Part shown: positions 15,812 to 24,487 of the stretch, one piece after another
Layout of the letters: each line of letters starts with the position of its first letter
Position numbering within the stretch: position 1 is the stretch's first letter
Origin: Desulfobacterales bacterium
Lineage (GTDB): Bacteria; Desulfobacterota; Desulfobacteria; Desulfobacterales; UBA5852
Direction: 5' to 3'
DNA: 32,160 nucleotides
Assembly: GCA_030066455.1 (NCBI GenBank)
Contig: JASJBQ010000002.1
Location: 1 to 32,160, forward strand
Notes under the pieces: generated by a model
The model's database searches: none
Seen by the model: only the letters and a program-made list of their open reading frames with translations
What the model was told of the DNA's origin: nothing
Position numbers and translations under genes: made by a program

Positions 15812-15924
15812 TCGCCGGCCCTCCCCGGGTGCCGTCCGGTCGGCCCGCTCTCCCGATCGCCGCGGGTCATGTCGCACATCGGACCATCGGGAGATGGACG
15901 CCCTGCGAATAGAGGAGATGCTGG

Positions 15925-17136
15925 ATGGGTGATTTTTATCAGAACGGCAGGGTCGCGACCCTGCATAATTTCCGTACGCGGCCGCTGGAGGATCTCGAAA
16001 CCAGTCTGTTCAATTTTTCCCGCCAGCGGCCGATGACACTGATTCTACCCTCGCTTTTTTCAGAACTGCACACCACAGCGCTGGCCCGCATCGTCGACGA
16101 ACTGACCCATGTGCCTTATCTGGATGAAATCATTATCGGACTGGACCGGGCCGACGCCAAGGAATTCGATTATGCCCGACGCTACTTCGGACGTCTTCCC
16201 CAGCATCACCGCATCCTCTGGAACGACGGGCCCCGTCTGCGTCGGCTGGATGATCTCCTCCGGGAGAAGGGACTGGCGCCGAATGCCATGGGCAAGGGGC
16301 GCAACGCCTGGTACTGCATGGGGTACGCCCTGGCCTCGGGGCGCGGGCAGGCCCTGGCCCTGCATGATTGCGACATCACCACCTACAGCCGCATGCTGCT
16401 GGCGCGGCTGTTTTATCCGGTGACGGACCCCAAACTCCATTTCAAATTCTGCAAAGGCTACTACTACCGGGCCACCGAGGAACGGATGACGGGCCGGGTG
16501 ACGCGCCTATTGGTCAGCCCGCTGCTGAAAGCCCTGAAGGTATTCTTTGGCCCGGTGGAGTACCTGGAATACCTGGACAGTTTCCGCTACCTTCTGGCCG
16601 GTGAATTTTCGATGCGCGCCGACGTGGTACCCACGATTCGGATTCCCAGTGATTGGGGTCTGGAGGTCGGCATACTGTCCGAGGTGATGCGCAACAACGC
16701 GATCAACCAGATATGCCAGGTGGACATCGCCGATCGCTACGACCATAAACACCAGCCCCTGTCCAAGCACGACCCGGAATCGGGCCTTTCCAAGATGAGC
16801 GTCGACATCGCCAAAGCCATCTATGTCAAACTGGCCAGCTACGGAAACGAATTCTCACGCGGCCTCTTCCGATCCATCAAGGCCACCTATTTCCGGATCG
16901 CCCTCGAACAGGTGGAGCAATACTATGCCGATGCGGTCATCAACGGGTTATCGGTCGATCGCCATCAGGAAGAAGCCGTGGTCGACCTGTTCGCCCAGAA
17001 CATTTACCGCGCCGGAGAGGAGTTTCTCGCCAACCCCATGCAGACGCCGTTCGTGCCCAGCTGGAACCGCGTGATCAGCGCGCTGCCCGATTTCCCCGGG
17101 CAGTTCCAGGCCGCTGTCGAGGCGGACAATGGCTGA
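15925..17136 (+). CDS. Glycosyltransferase, GT81-like (glucosyl-3-phosphoglycerate synthase family)
   Basis: A 403-residue cytosolic glycosyltransferase with the GT-A layout. After a 35-residue lead come 'MTLILPSLFSEL...IVDELTHVPYLDEIIIGLDRADAKEF' (nucleotide-binding half), 'NAMGKGRNAWYCMGYALASGRGQALALHDCDITTYSRMLLARL' with a D148-C-D150 metal motif, then 'GEFSMRADVVPTIRIPSDWGLEVGILSEV' and 'CQVDIADRYDHKHQPLS'. Together these match the glucosyl-3-phosphoglycerate/mannosyl-3-phosphoglycerate synthase group. That group makes precursors of the compatible solutes glucosylglycerate and mannosylglycerate. GAGGAG lies 7 nt before the ATG. The usual partner phosphatase is not in the window. Sugar donor and acceptor are inferred from the family. 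Confidence 0.75.
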   Translation: MGDFYQNGRVATLHNFRTRPLEDLETSLFNFSRQRPMTLILPSLFSELHTTALARIVDELTHVPYLDEIIIGLDRADAKEFDYARRYFGRLPQHHRILWNDGPRLRRLDDLLREKGLAPNAMGKGRNAWYCMGYALASGRGQALALHDCDITTYSRMLLARLFYPVTDPKLHFKFCKGYYYRATEERMTGRVTRLLVSPLLKALKVFFGPVEYLEYLDSFRYLLAGEFSMRADVVPTIRIPSDWGLEVGILSEVMRNNAINQICQVDIADRYDHKHQPLSKHDPESGLSKMSVDIAKAIYVKLASYGNEFSRGLFRSIKATYFRIALEQVEQYYADAVINGLSVDRHQEEAVVDLFAQNIYRAGEEFLANPMQTPFVPSWNRVISALPDFPGQFQAAVEADNG

Positions 17137-17238
17137 GCTATCCGTGGACAATTCGATCGCCGCGGCGCAGCCCGGCGCCGCGGGAATGGCTGCCCGTCGA
17201 TGGGCCCCACGAATCCGAAAGCAGGTAATCGGCCGCCA

Positions 17239-19053
17239 ATGATGCATTCCAAAGACCCGCACCACATTCTGCAATCGGTTTTCGGTTACAAGCACTTCCG
17301 CGAAAACCAGGAGGCCGTCATTGCGGATCTGGTCTCCGGCGGCAACGCCTTTGTCCTCATGCCGACCGGCAGCGGCAAGTCCCTCTGCTACCAGATCCCC
17401 GGCATCATCCGGGAGGGGGTGGGGATCGTGGTCTCACCCCTGATCGCCCTGATGCAGGATCAGGTCGCGGCCCTGCAGGCCAATGGCGTCGGGGCTGCCT
17501 GCCTGCATTCCGGTTTGGCCGCTGCGGAGGCCCGCCAGGTCGAGGAAGATGCCGCGTCAGGTCGTTTGGACCTGCTCTATCTCGCCCCGGAGCGCCTGTT
17601 GACCGATAGCTTTCAGCGCCGCCTCCAACGTCTGCCCATCGCGCTCTTTGCGATCGACGAGGCCCATTGCGTGTCCCAGTGGGGGCACGATTTCAGGCCC
17701 GAGTACCTGCAGATTGCGGACGTCACCCGGCGTTATCCCGCGGTGCCGCGGATCGCCCTGACGGCCACGGCCGATGACCAGACCCGGCGGGATATCATCG
17801 CCAAACTCGATTTGGCTGGCGCCTCCACCCACGTTTCCAGCTTCGACCGCCCCAACATCCGCTACCGTGTTCGGCTGAAAAGACGCGATCGCCAACAGCT
17901 GCTCCAGTTTATCCGCGACGAGCACCCGGGTGCATCGGGCATCGTCTATGTACGGACCCGCAAACGGGTCGAGGCCGTCGCGCAGTTCCTGCAGGCCGAA
18001 GGCCTTGCGGCGTTGCCCTACCACGCCGGGCTTGATGCCGACACGCGGCGGCGCCACCAGAAACGCTTCATCACCGCGGACGGGGTCGTGATGGTGGCCA
18101 CGATCGCCTTTGGTATGGGCATCGACAAGCCGGATGTGAGGTTCGTGGCGCATCTCGATCTGCCGGCGAGCATGGAGGCGTATTATCAGGAAACGGGCCG
18201 GGCGGGGCGCGACGGCGACCCGGCGGATGCCTGGATGGTTTATTCACTGGCGGATCTCGTTGCCCTGCGCCGGTTGTTCGCGCTTTCCGAGGGCAGCGAA
18301 GCGTTCAAACGCATCCAGGGGCGCAAGCTCGACCGCCTGTTGGGGTTTGCCGAAACCGTTGCCTGTCGCCGCCGGGCGCTGCTGGCCTACTTCGGCGAAG
18401 AGCGCCATGCCGATTGCGGCAACTGCGACAACTGCCAGCAGCCCGTCGCCTCGTGGGACGGCACGGTGGCCGCCCAGAAGGCCCTGTCCTGCGTCTACCG
18501 CACGGGTCAGCGCTTCGGGGCGGTGCATCTGGCCGACGTGCTCACCGGCAACGCCACCCAACGGGTTTGCCACTGGCGTCATGACCGGCTCAAAACCTTT
18601 GGGGTCGGTCAGGAACTTTCAAAGACCCAATGGCAGTCCGTTTTTCGACAGCTTCTGGCGGCCGGGTTGCTTGCGGTCGATCCGGGGGCGGTCTCGGGCT
18701 TCCGGCTGACACAGGCCAGCTGGCCCGTGCTGCGGGGTGAGCGGACGGTGCGGCTGCGCCACGATCCCCGTTCGTCCCCCAAGGACACCCGGGCGTCCCA
18801 AAGTCGCTCCATGCCACCCAAGGAATTCGAACGGCCCGAAGACCAGGCGCTGTGGGCCCAATTGCGGCAGCTGCGCCTGGATCTCGCCCGGGCCGCCGAC
18901 GTGCCGCCCTATGCCATTTTCCACGACAAGACCCTGCGGTTGATGGTGGCGGCCCGCCCCCGCACCCGTGACGACCTGCTGGCCATCCACGGGATCGGTG
19001 AAACCAAGGCCGATCGCTACGGCGCGCCGTTCCTGGAATTGATCAATGCCTAA
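17239..19053 (+). CDS. recQ: ATP-dependent DNA helicase RecQ
   Basis: A 3'-5' DNA helicase of recombination and replication-fork repair; 604 residues, the normal RecQ length. Domain order: helicase core with motif I MPTGSGKS (41-48), motif II D140EAH in FAIDEAHCVSQWGHDFRPEY, and motif VI 'QETGRAGRDGDPADAW'; then the RQC zinc site with C376, C393, C396 and C399 (CRRR...DCGNCDNC); a winged-helix region; and a C-terminal HRDC domain (about 535-600; 'LWAQLRQLRLDLARAADVPPYAIFHDKTLRLM...HGIGETKADRYG'). ATG 17239 is preferred because it fits the family start (HHILQSVFGYKHFRENQEAVI); an upstream ATG at 17200 adds 13 unrelated residues. The stop overlaps the first codons of the hyi remnant. Confidence 0.95.
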   Translation: MMHSKDPHHILQSVFGYKHFRENQEAVIADLVSGGNAFVLMPTGSGKSLCYQIPGIIREGVGIVVSPLIALMQDQVAALQANGVGAACLHSGLAAAEARQVEEDAASGRLDLLYLAPERLLTDSFQRRLQRLPIALFAIDEAHCVSQWGHDFRPEYLQIADVTRRYPAVPRIALTATADDQTRRDIIAKLDLAGASTHVSSFDRPNIRYRVRLKRRDRQQLLQFIRDEHPGASGIVYVRTRKRVEAVAQFLQAEGLAALPYHAGLDADTRRRHQKRFITADGVVMVATIAFGMGIDKPDVRFVAHLDLPASMEAYYQETGRAGRDGDPADAWMVYSLADLVALRRLFALSEGSEAFKRIQGRKLDRLLGFAETVACRRRALLAYFGEERHADCGNCDNCQQPVASWDGTVAAQKALSCVYRTGQRFGAVHLADVLTGNATQRVCHWRHDRLKTFGVGQELSKTQWQSVFRQLLAAGLLAVDPGAVSGFRLTQASWPVLRGERTVRLRHDPRSSPKDTRASQSRSMPPKEFERPEDQALWAQLRQLRLDLARAADVPPYAIFHDKTLRLMVAARPRTRDDLLAIHGIGETKADRYGAPFLELINA

Positions 19054-19425
19054 TTTCAGCGCCAACCTGCAATATGCCGCTGCGACGCTGGATCGCGCCG
19101 GGATCCAGCTGCTGGTGGGGCCGTTGAACGATCGCGACATCCCCGGCGTCCTCCTCAACACGACGCGCGACGCCATCGAACTGATCGACGCCGTGGGGCA
19201 TCCCAACCTGGCCCTGCAGTGCGACATCTACCCCATGCAGCGCATGGAGGGGGACTTGATCGCCACACTGACTGCTCTCGTGGATCGGATCGGCCATATC
19301 CAGATCGCCGACAACCCGGGGCGCACGAGCCCGGAACGGGCGAGATCCATTTTGCCAATCTCTTAGCGGCCATCGATGCGGGAGGATCTACGCCTTGGAG
19401 GAAGGTCTGGCGCGCTGAGGACTGA
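19046..19425 (+). pseudogene. hyi: Decayed hydroxypyruvate isomerase (hyi) gene
   Basis: Intact Hyi proteins are about 260 residues and begin 'xxFSANLSxLF'. Here the first residues MPNFSA are followed directly by NLQYAAATLDRAGIQLLVGP, then LNDRDIPGVLLNTTRDAIELIDAVG and CDIYPMQRMEGDLIATLTALVDRIGHIQIADNPGR. These correspond to about residue 135 onward of the E. coli protein, so some 130 residues are missing in frame. At about 19315-19322 one base is lost (CGCACGAG where CGC-CAC-GAG is expected). The true continuation HEPGTGEIHFANLLAAID appears in the next frame and then degenerates. Two independent lesions make an enzyme impossible. The remnant overlaps the recQ stop by 8 bp, so the deletion may have placed it there. 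Confidence 0.8.
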
Positions 19426-19455
19426 CACCGGAAGACAGGGAAAGGACCAGCACCA

Positions 19456-20574
19456 ATGAACCGCCTGGATCGAATCATCCGGATGCTCGGCCTGCTGTTC
19501 GGGATGGCTTTGTTTCTGCCGACCGCCGCAGGCGCTGAGGCCCCGAAGACAAATCTGCGCATCGGCATCAGCCCCTTCGAACCGTTCGTCATCCTCGATG
19601 AGGGCGCACCGCGCGGGGTCAGCATCGACGGCTGGAAGGTGTTGAACACCTATCTCCATGTCGACTATGAATTCGTGATCTGCAAAGGGGTGGCGGATAA
19701 ACTGGAAAAACTTGCGGCCGACGAAATCGATATCGCGATCGGGGGCATCACCATTTCCGAAGATCGGGAGACGCGTTTCGATTTTTCCCACCCGATTTTC
19801 AACTCGGGTCTGGACATTATGATCACAGCCCGCGGCGAGCCGCGGCTGCGCCACCTGGTGACCTCGCTCTTCAGCGGTCAAAAGCGCTTGTTCCTGGCCG
19901 GCCTCGTCGTTCTGATGATCATTGCCGGCCATCTGATCTGGATGGTCGAACGCAGCCGGCCGGAAAGCTCCACGCATTTTGATCGGCGCTACTTCCCAGG
20001 CGTCCTGGAAGGCATCTACTGGGCCCTCATTACGGCCAGTACCGTGGGATATGGGGACAAGGTGCCCAAGGGCTGGCCGGGACGCATCGTCACCGGCGTG
20101 ATCATTCTGACCTGCCTTCCGCTCTTTGGCTATTTTATCGCGCAGCTCTCATCCGACATCACGATGTACCGGCTGCGATCCGACATCAGCAGCTTGAAAG
20201 ATCTCAGCCACAAAAGGGTCGCCGTCGTCACCGGCACGACCAGCGAGACGGAGATGGCGACCACCAATGCCCGGCTGGTCGCCTTCGAACGGGCCCGCGA
20301 AGCCTACGATGCTTTGTTGCAGGGCCGGGTCAACGCCGTGGTCTACGATGCGCCGCAGTTGCGCTATTTCGCCGCGAACGCGGGCCGCGGAGTGGTCGAG
20401 GTGATCGGAAAGCCCTTCGCCCCGCAGGATTACGGTATCGCCCTGGCGCCGGGCAGCCCGCTGCGTGAATCACTCAACCGGGCCATTCTGACCATCAAAG
20501 AATCAGGTGAGTTGCAGTCCATCCACGAAAGCTGGTTCAGCCCCGGGAAGGATACGCCCGGGCGCGGAGACTGA
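19456..20574 (+). CDS. GluR0-like ligand-gated potassium channel (prokaryotic ionotropic glutamate receptor type)
   Basis: A 372-residue inner-membrane protein with a periplasmic ligand-binding domain split by a channel. Signal peptide about 1-27; S1 lobe (about 33-130) with the solute-binding-family-3 signature GGITISEDRETRFDFSHPIF; TM1 about 146-163; pore loop 'GIYWALITASTVGYGDKVPKG' with the potassium filter T196-VGYGD-201; TM2 about 211-232 (RIVTGVIILTCLPLFGYFIAQL); S2 lobe (about 240-365) with AVVYDAPQLRYF and YGIALAPGSPLRESLN. The order SBP-TM-P-TM-SBP with TVGYGD is that of Synechocystis GluR0, a glutamate-gated K+ channel. The start has AAAGGA 9 nt upstream. The ligand is probably an amino acid, but identity is not readable by eye. 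It is transcribed alone. Confidence 0.9.
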   Translation: MNRLDRIIRMLGLLFGMALFLPTAAGAEAPKTNLRIGISPFEPFVILDEGAPRGVSIDGWKVLNTYLHVDYEFVICKGVADKLEKLAADEIDIAIGGITISEDRETRFDFSHPIFNSGLDIMITARGEPRLRHLVTSLFSGQKRLFLAGLVVLMIIAGHLIWMVERSRPESSTHFDRRYFPGVLEGIYWALITASTVGYGDKVPKGWPGRIVTGVIILTCLPLFGYFIAQLSSDITMYRLRSDISSLKDLSHKRVAVVTGTTSETEMATTNARLVAFERAREAYDALLQGRVNAVVYDAPQLRYFAANAGRGVVEVIGKPFAPQDYGIALAPGSPLRESLNRAILTIKESGELQSIHESWFSPGKDTPGRGD

Positions 20575-20617
20575 CCAGGCACTCCCCATGGGTGATCAAT
20601 GGACCCTTGGGTAAGCG

Positions 20618-20638
20618 CAGCCATCTTGGGCTGGTTTT
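20618..20638 (+). terminator. Weak intrinsic terminator after the GluR0-like gene
   Basis: CAGCC (20618-20622), loop ATCTTG, GGCTG (20629-20633), then GTTTT. The stem is short (5 bp) but GC-rich and correctly placed, 44 nt after the stop and before the convergent permease. Confidence 0.35.
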
Positions 20639-20696
20639 ACAATACCCTTGCGGTGGCCATGCGTTCACGGCTGGACCCGGTAGCGTGCGGATGCGG

Positions 20697-22472
20697 TTAG
20701 AACGGCCAGATGAAAGGCACCAACCATGTTCCCATGACAAGCACGATCAGGTTCAGGGGGATTCCCAGTTTCAAATAGTCGCCGAACCGGTACCCTCCCG
20801 GAGAATAGACCATCAGATTGGTCTGGTAGCCGATGGGGGTGGCGAAACAGGCACTGGCGCCAAAGCAGACGGCGATGATGAAGGGTTTGGGGTCGACCCC
20901 CAGCCCGTTGGCCGTCGCGATGGCGATGGGCAGGATCAGGATGGCGGTGGCATTGTTGCTGAGTATCTGGGTGCTGATGCTGGTCAGAAAGATGACGGCG
21001 GCCAAGATCCAGACCGGCCCGGCAGGTTTGAAAATATCCAGGAAGGCCTGGGCATAGAGCATACTGGCCCCGGTTTTTTGTAACGCCGTGCTTAAGGCAA
21101 AGGTGCCCACGATGATCAGGAGCACGCGGGCCTCCAGCGATCGATAGGCGTCGCGCAGGGGAAGGCATCCGGCGATGATCATCAGAAATGCAGCCGTCAG
21201 GGCGGCCGCCATGATGTCGAGCCAGCCCGTGGTGGCCGCCGCCACCATGGCACCGAAGATGACGATGGCGCGCCGGGCCATGTGCTTGTGTTCGATTTCG
21301 TGGTGAATGTCTTCGATGATGATGAAGTCGGACCGGCCCCGCAGGCGCTCCAGGGCCGCTTCGGTCAGGCGGACGAGCAGGATGTCGCCGATTTTCAGCC
21401 GGACGTCCTGCAGCTTGGGCTCGGAATAATGCAGTTCGCGGTGTTGCAGGGCGATGATGTGGATACTCGGATCGCGGCGCAGGCGGCTTTCCAGAAGACG
21501 CGTACCCAGCAAGGACGACTGCGGAGGAATGAGCAGTTCCACGATCAGGCTCTCATCCCGGCCGCCGTTGAACGTCATATCGGCTTCGGCCAGCGGAAGT
21601 TCCACCTTCCCGGACGCCAATAAGGCTACCAGGTCGCTGGCCGACCCCTTGACGAGCAGCAGGTCGTGAGGCGCGAGGCTGACCGGGTCCCGCCCCGGGT
21701 AATAGACGTGCGAATAGCGGATCAGTTCGATGATTTCAATACCGGGGAAGCGTTCACCGAAAGCCGCCTGGGGTTCGTGACCCGCGAGTGGACTGCCGCG
21801 GGGAATCAAGACTTCCGCCAGATAGCGTTGATGCTGTTTGTCGGCCAACTCGCAAGCGGGGTTGTGGACGTTGGGCATGAGCCGCGGTGCTGCCCAGTAC
21901 ACAAAGGCCAGACCGATCAGAGCAATCGGCAGGCCTAAAGGCGCCAGTTCGAACATCTCCAGGGCGCCGAAGCCGTGGGCCGCGCTCAAGTCGCTGATGA
22001 TGATGTTGGTCGAGGTGCCGATCAAGGTGCAGGTGCCGGCGAGAATCGAGGCATAGGAGATCGGGATCAGGAACTTTGAAGGGCTCACACCGATTTTACA
22101 TCCGATGCTCAGGGCGATGGGGATGAACAGCACCACCACGGCGGTATTGTTGATAAACGCCGATGCCAGGGCCACCATGAGCAGAAGGGTCAGCATGGTC
22201 AACCCGGGGCGGTCGCCGGCAATACGCATCACGATGCGCGAGACGTAGCCCACCGCCCCGGTGCGAATCATGGCCCTGCTGATCAGGAACATGGCGCCGA
22301 CCGTGACGACGGCCGGGCTCGAGAGGCCGGCTACGGCCTCGGAGGGGGTCAGGACGCCTGCGACCACCAGCACGACCATGATGCCGACGGCGGTCAGATC
22401 CACCGGGATTTTTTCGGTCACCAGCAGGTATAGCGTCACCACCAGAAGTACGCTCACAAACCAGATCATCAT
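20697..22472 (-). CDS. SLC13-family (DASS-like) permease with two TrkA-C domains
   Basis: A 591-residue inner-membrane transporter. The layout is typical of bacterial SLC13-type anion/Na+ symporters: an N-terminal half of helices with SAFINNTAVVVLFIPIAL and GTCTLIGTSTNIIISD, a cytoplasmic insert (about 210-380) with two TrkA-C/RCK-C-like repeats ('ELADKQHQRYLAEVLIPRGSPLAG...' and 'DESLIVELLIPPQSSLLGTRLLE...'), and a C-terminal half with ILSNNATAILILPIAIA and FATPIGYQTNLMVYSPGGY. The paired SxN-T motifs in the two halves are the family's Na+/substrate hairpins. The substrate could be a dicarboxylate, sulfate or other anion; in a sulfate reducer sulfate is a possibility, but this is only context. 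GAGG precedes the ATG. It lies downstream of ilvN on the same strand with a 132-bp gap. Confidence 0.9.
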   Translation of the reverse strand: MMIWFVSVLLVVTLYLLVTEKIPVDLTAVGIMVVLVVAGVLTPSEAVAGLSSPAVVTVGAMFLISRAMIRTGAVGYVSRIVMRIAGDRPGLTMLTLLLMVALASAFINNTAVVVLFIPIALSIGCKIGVSPSKFLIPISYASILAGTCTLIGTSTNIIISDLSAAHGFGALEMFELAPLGLPIALIGLAFVYWAAPRLMPNVHNPACELADKQHQRYLAEVLIPRGSPLAGHEPQAAFGERFPGIEIIELIRYSHVYYPGRDPVSLAPHDLLLVKGSASDLVALLASGKVELPLAEADMTFNGGRDESLIVELLIPPQSSLLGTRLLESRLRRDPSIHIIALQHRELHYSEPKLQDVRLKIGDILLVRLTEAALERLRGRSDFIIIEDIHHEIEHKHMARRAIVIFGAMVAAATTGWLDIMAAALTAAFLMIIAGCLPLRDAYRSLEARVLLIIVGTFALSTALQKTGASMLYAQAFLDIFKPAGPVWILAAVIFLTSISTQILSNNATAILILPIAIATANGLGVDPKPFIIAVCFGASACFATPIGYQTNLMVYSPGGYRFGDYLKLGIPLNLIVLVMGTWLVPFIWPF

Positions 22473-22604
22473 CGTTTAGCCTCATGCCGATGGCGTTCGT
22501 CGAAGTCTTCGAGTGGCGGCATGGCCACGGTTTGGGTGCCACCGCGTGAAAACGTGGCCATCAAATGGCCATTGGCAATCCCGGCGGTCAGGTCGGCGGC
22601 CGAA

Positions 22605-23093
22605 TCAATCCGCTTCGCGGTAAAGGGCCAGAATACCGGAGCGCGCCAGCTTCTTGATCCCCATCGGCTCCAGAAGGCGGATCAGGGCGTTGATCTTTTT
22701 CTGGCTGCCGCTGGCTTCGATGATGTAGTGGGTGGCGCCGGTGTCCACGATGCGGGCGCGGAACGTTTCGACGATACTGCGGATTTCAGGGCGGTCCTTG
22801 GCCCGGGCGCGTACGCAGATCAGCGCCATTTCACGGCGTACGGCTTCGTCGGCGGTCATGTCCCGCACTTTGATCACGTTGATCAACCGCCGCAACTGTT
22901 TGATGATTTGCTCGATCTGGTCGGGGTGGGTCCGCGTCGTAATCGTAATGCGCGACATTTCGGGGTTGGCCGTGGGTGCGCCGCAGATGGTCTCGATGTT
23001 GTAGTTGCGGCTCGCGAAGAGGCCTGACACGCGGGCGGTAACGCCTGGTTCGTTTTGGACCAGCATGGTCAGCGTACGGAATTCTTCTTTCAT
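22605..23093 (-). CDS. ilvN: Acetolactate synthase small (regulatory) subunit
   Basis: The regulatory subunit of acetohydroxyacid synthase in branched-chain amino acid synthesis. It binds valine and activates the catalytic subunit. The 162-residue length is normal. The N-terminal ACT domain is clear (RTLTMLVQNEPGVTARVSGLFASRNYNIETI), followed by 'MSRITITTRTHPDQIEQIIKQLRRLINVIKVRD'. The C-terminal domain reads 'VDTGATHYIIEASGSQKKINALIRLLEPMGIKKLARSGILALYRE'. The large subunit ilvB is not adjacent within the window: upstream is a divergent substrate-binding protein and downstream a permease. The gene is therefore an orphan here. The Shine-Dalgarno is weak. Confidence 0.93.
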   Translation of the reverse strand: MKEEFRTLTMLVQNEPGVTARVSGLFASRNYNIETICGAPTANPEMSRITITTRTHPDQIEQIIKQLRRLINVIKVRDMTADEAVRREMALICVRARAKDRPEIRSIVETFRARIVDTGATHYIIEASGSQKKINALIRLLEPMGIKKLARSGILALYREAD

Positions 23094-23236
23094 TCACGGT
23101 CGCTTTCAATCGGATGAACAGATACGCTTTTGTAGCAAATATGGCCGGCGCGGGCAAACCCTTGCGATAACGGGCGACTTGGTTTACGAAGTCAGGACAC
23201 CTTACGACTTATCGCGTTTGCGAAGGACGATCGGTC

Positions 23237-24472
23237 ATGCACCCCTCTATCCAAATGTTGCGGCGGCGGCGGCGACCGTCGGCCACCATCGGGCTTTTAC
23301 GACTGCTCTGCTGTCTGGGCGTCATCGCCTGTGCCGGCTGCCAGCCGGTCCCCCCGGGGGACGCCGTCCACCATCGGTCTCCCGGGGTCAGCGAAAAAGA
23401 AATTCTCATCGGCGCCTCATTGGCCTTGGAGGGACATGCGGGCTATCTCGGCACACAGATCCTCCACGGCGCCATGTCCTATATCCGGTATGTCAACGCC
23501 AGCGGCGGTGTTCACGGGCGCCGCATCAAGGTGATCGCCTACGACGATGGCTACGACCCTCCGCGCTGTCTCTACAACACCCAACGCCTTCTGATCGAAG
23601 ACAATGTGTTTGCCCTTTTTTGCTACGTGGGGACACCCACCACGGTCAAAATCATTCCCCTCGTCAACGAAGCGCGCATTCCCCTGGTGGGCATGTTCAC
23701 CGGCGCCAACGCCCTGCGTGAGCCCGTCAACCGCTACCTGATCAACATCCGTGCCTCCTACTACCAGGAAACCGGCGCCATGGTGCGCTACCTGGTCGAA
23801 GATCTGGGAATCCGGCGTATCGGTGTCTTCTACCAGTACGATACCTACGGGTTCGACGGTCTGCGCGGTACCGAACTGGCCCTGCGGCAATACAATCTCT
23901 TCCCCGTGGCCACCGGGACTTACATCCGCGGCACCCTGGCGGTCGAGGAGGGTCTCCAGCGCATCATGGACGCGCGCGCCGAGGCCGTCGTCATGATCGG
24001 CACCTACGAACCGTGCGCCAAATTTATCCGGCAGGCCAAAAACCGGGGGTACCATCCCGTCTTCAGCAATGTTTCCTTCGTGGGGGCGGACGAACTGGCC
24101 CGCATCCTGGGTGAGCAGGCCGAAGGGGTGATCGTCACCCAGGTCGTTCCCTTGCCCAATGCCGATGCGAACGGCGGCAACCTCTGGGGGGTCGCGGAAT
24201 ACACCCGCCTGCTGGGAAAGTACTACCCCCAGGACATCCCCAATTTCGTGAGTCTGGAGGGCTACCTCAATGCACGCGTGCTGGTGGAAGGGCTGCGGCG
24301 CACAGGGCCCAACCTCACCCGCGAGCGTTTCATCACATCGCTCGAGTCGGTGCGGACCTACGATCTTGGCATCGACAATGCCCTGGCCTTCAGTGCGCGG
24401 GACCACCAGGGACTGGATCGGGTGTATTTCACGCATTTCAAGGATGGGCGATTCATCCTGTTCAACGAATAA
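23237..24472 (+). CDS. Branched-chain-amino-acid-type (LivK/Peripla_BP_6) substrate-binding lipoprotein
   Basis: A 411-residue extracytoplasmic binding protein. Signal peptide with a basic n-region (RRRRRP), a hydrophobic core (IGLLRLLCCLGVIA) and a Cys-rich lipobox region (CAGCQP), so probably membrane-tethered. The mature part is a type-1 periplasmic fold: ILIGASLALEGHAGYLGTQ, HGAMSYIRYVNASGGVHGRR, IKVIAYDDGYDPPRC, and 'FTHFKDGRFILFNE' at the end. GAAGGA lies 9 nt before the ATG. No permease or ATPase genes are nearby. Instead a membrane histidine kinase starts 15 nt after the stop, so the likely role is ligand capture for sensing rather than transport. The ligand is unknown. Confidence 0.88.
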   Translation: MHPSIQMLRRRRRPSATIGLLRLLCCLGVIACAGCQPVPPGDAVHHRSPGVSEKEILIGASLALEGHAGYLGTQILHGAMSYIRYVNASGGVHGRRIKVIAYDDGYDPPRCLYNTQRLLIEDNVFALFCYVGTPTTVKIIPLVNEARIPLVGMFTGANALREPVNRYLINIRASYYQETGAMVRYLVEDLGIRRIGVFYQYDTYGFDGLRGTELALRQYNLFPVATGTYIRGTLAVEEGLQRIMDARAEAVVMIGTYEPCAKFIRQAKNRGYHPVFSNVSFVGADELARILGEQAEGVIVTQVVPLPNADANGGNLWGVAEYTRLLGKYYPQDIPNFVSLEGYLNARVLVEGLRRTGPNLTRERFITSLESVRTYDLGIDNALAFSARDHQGLDRVYFTHFKDGRFILFNE

Positions 24473-24487
24473 GCGAGGCCTGTCCGC

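Noticed and set aside
17130..17243. Short frame MAELSVDNSIAAAQPG... between the glycosyltransferase and recQ
   Set aside because: Too short, lacks a clear ribosome-binding site and runs into the recQ start; no phosphatase motif that would be expected of a GT81 partner.
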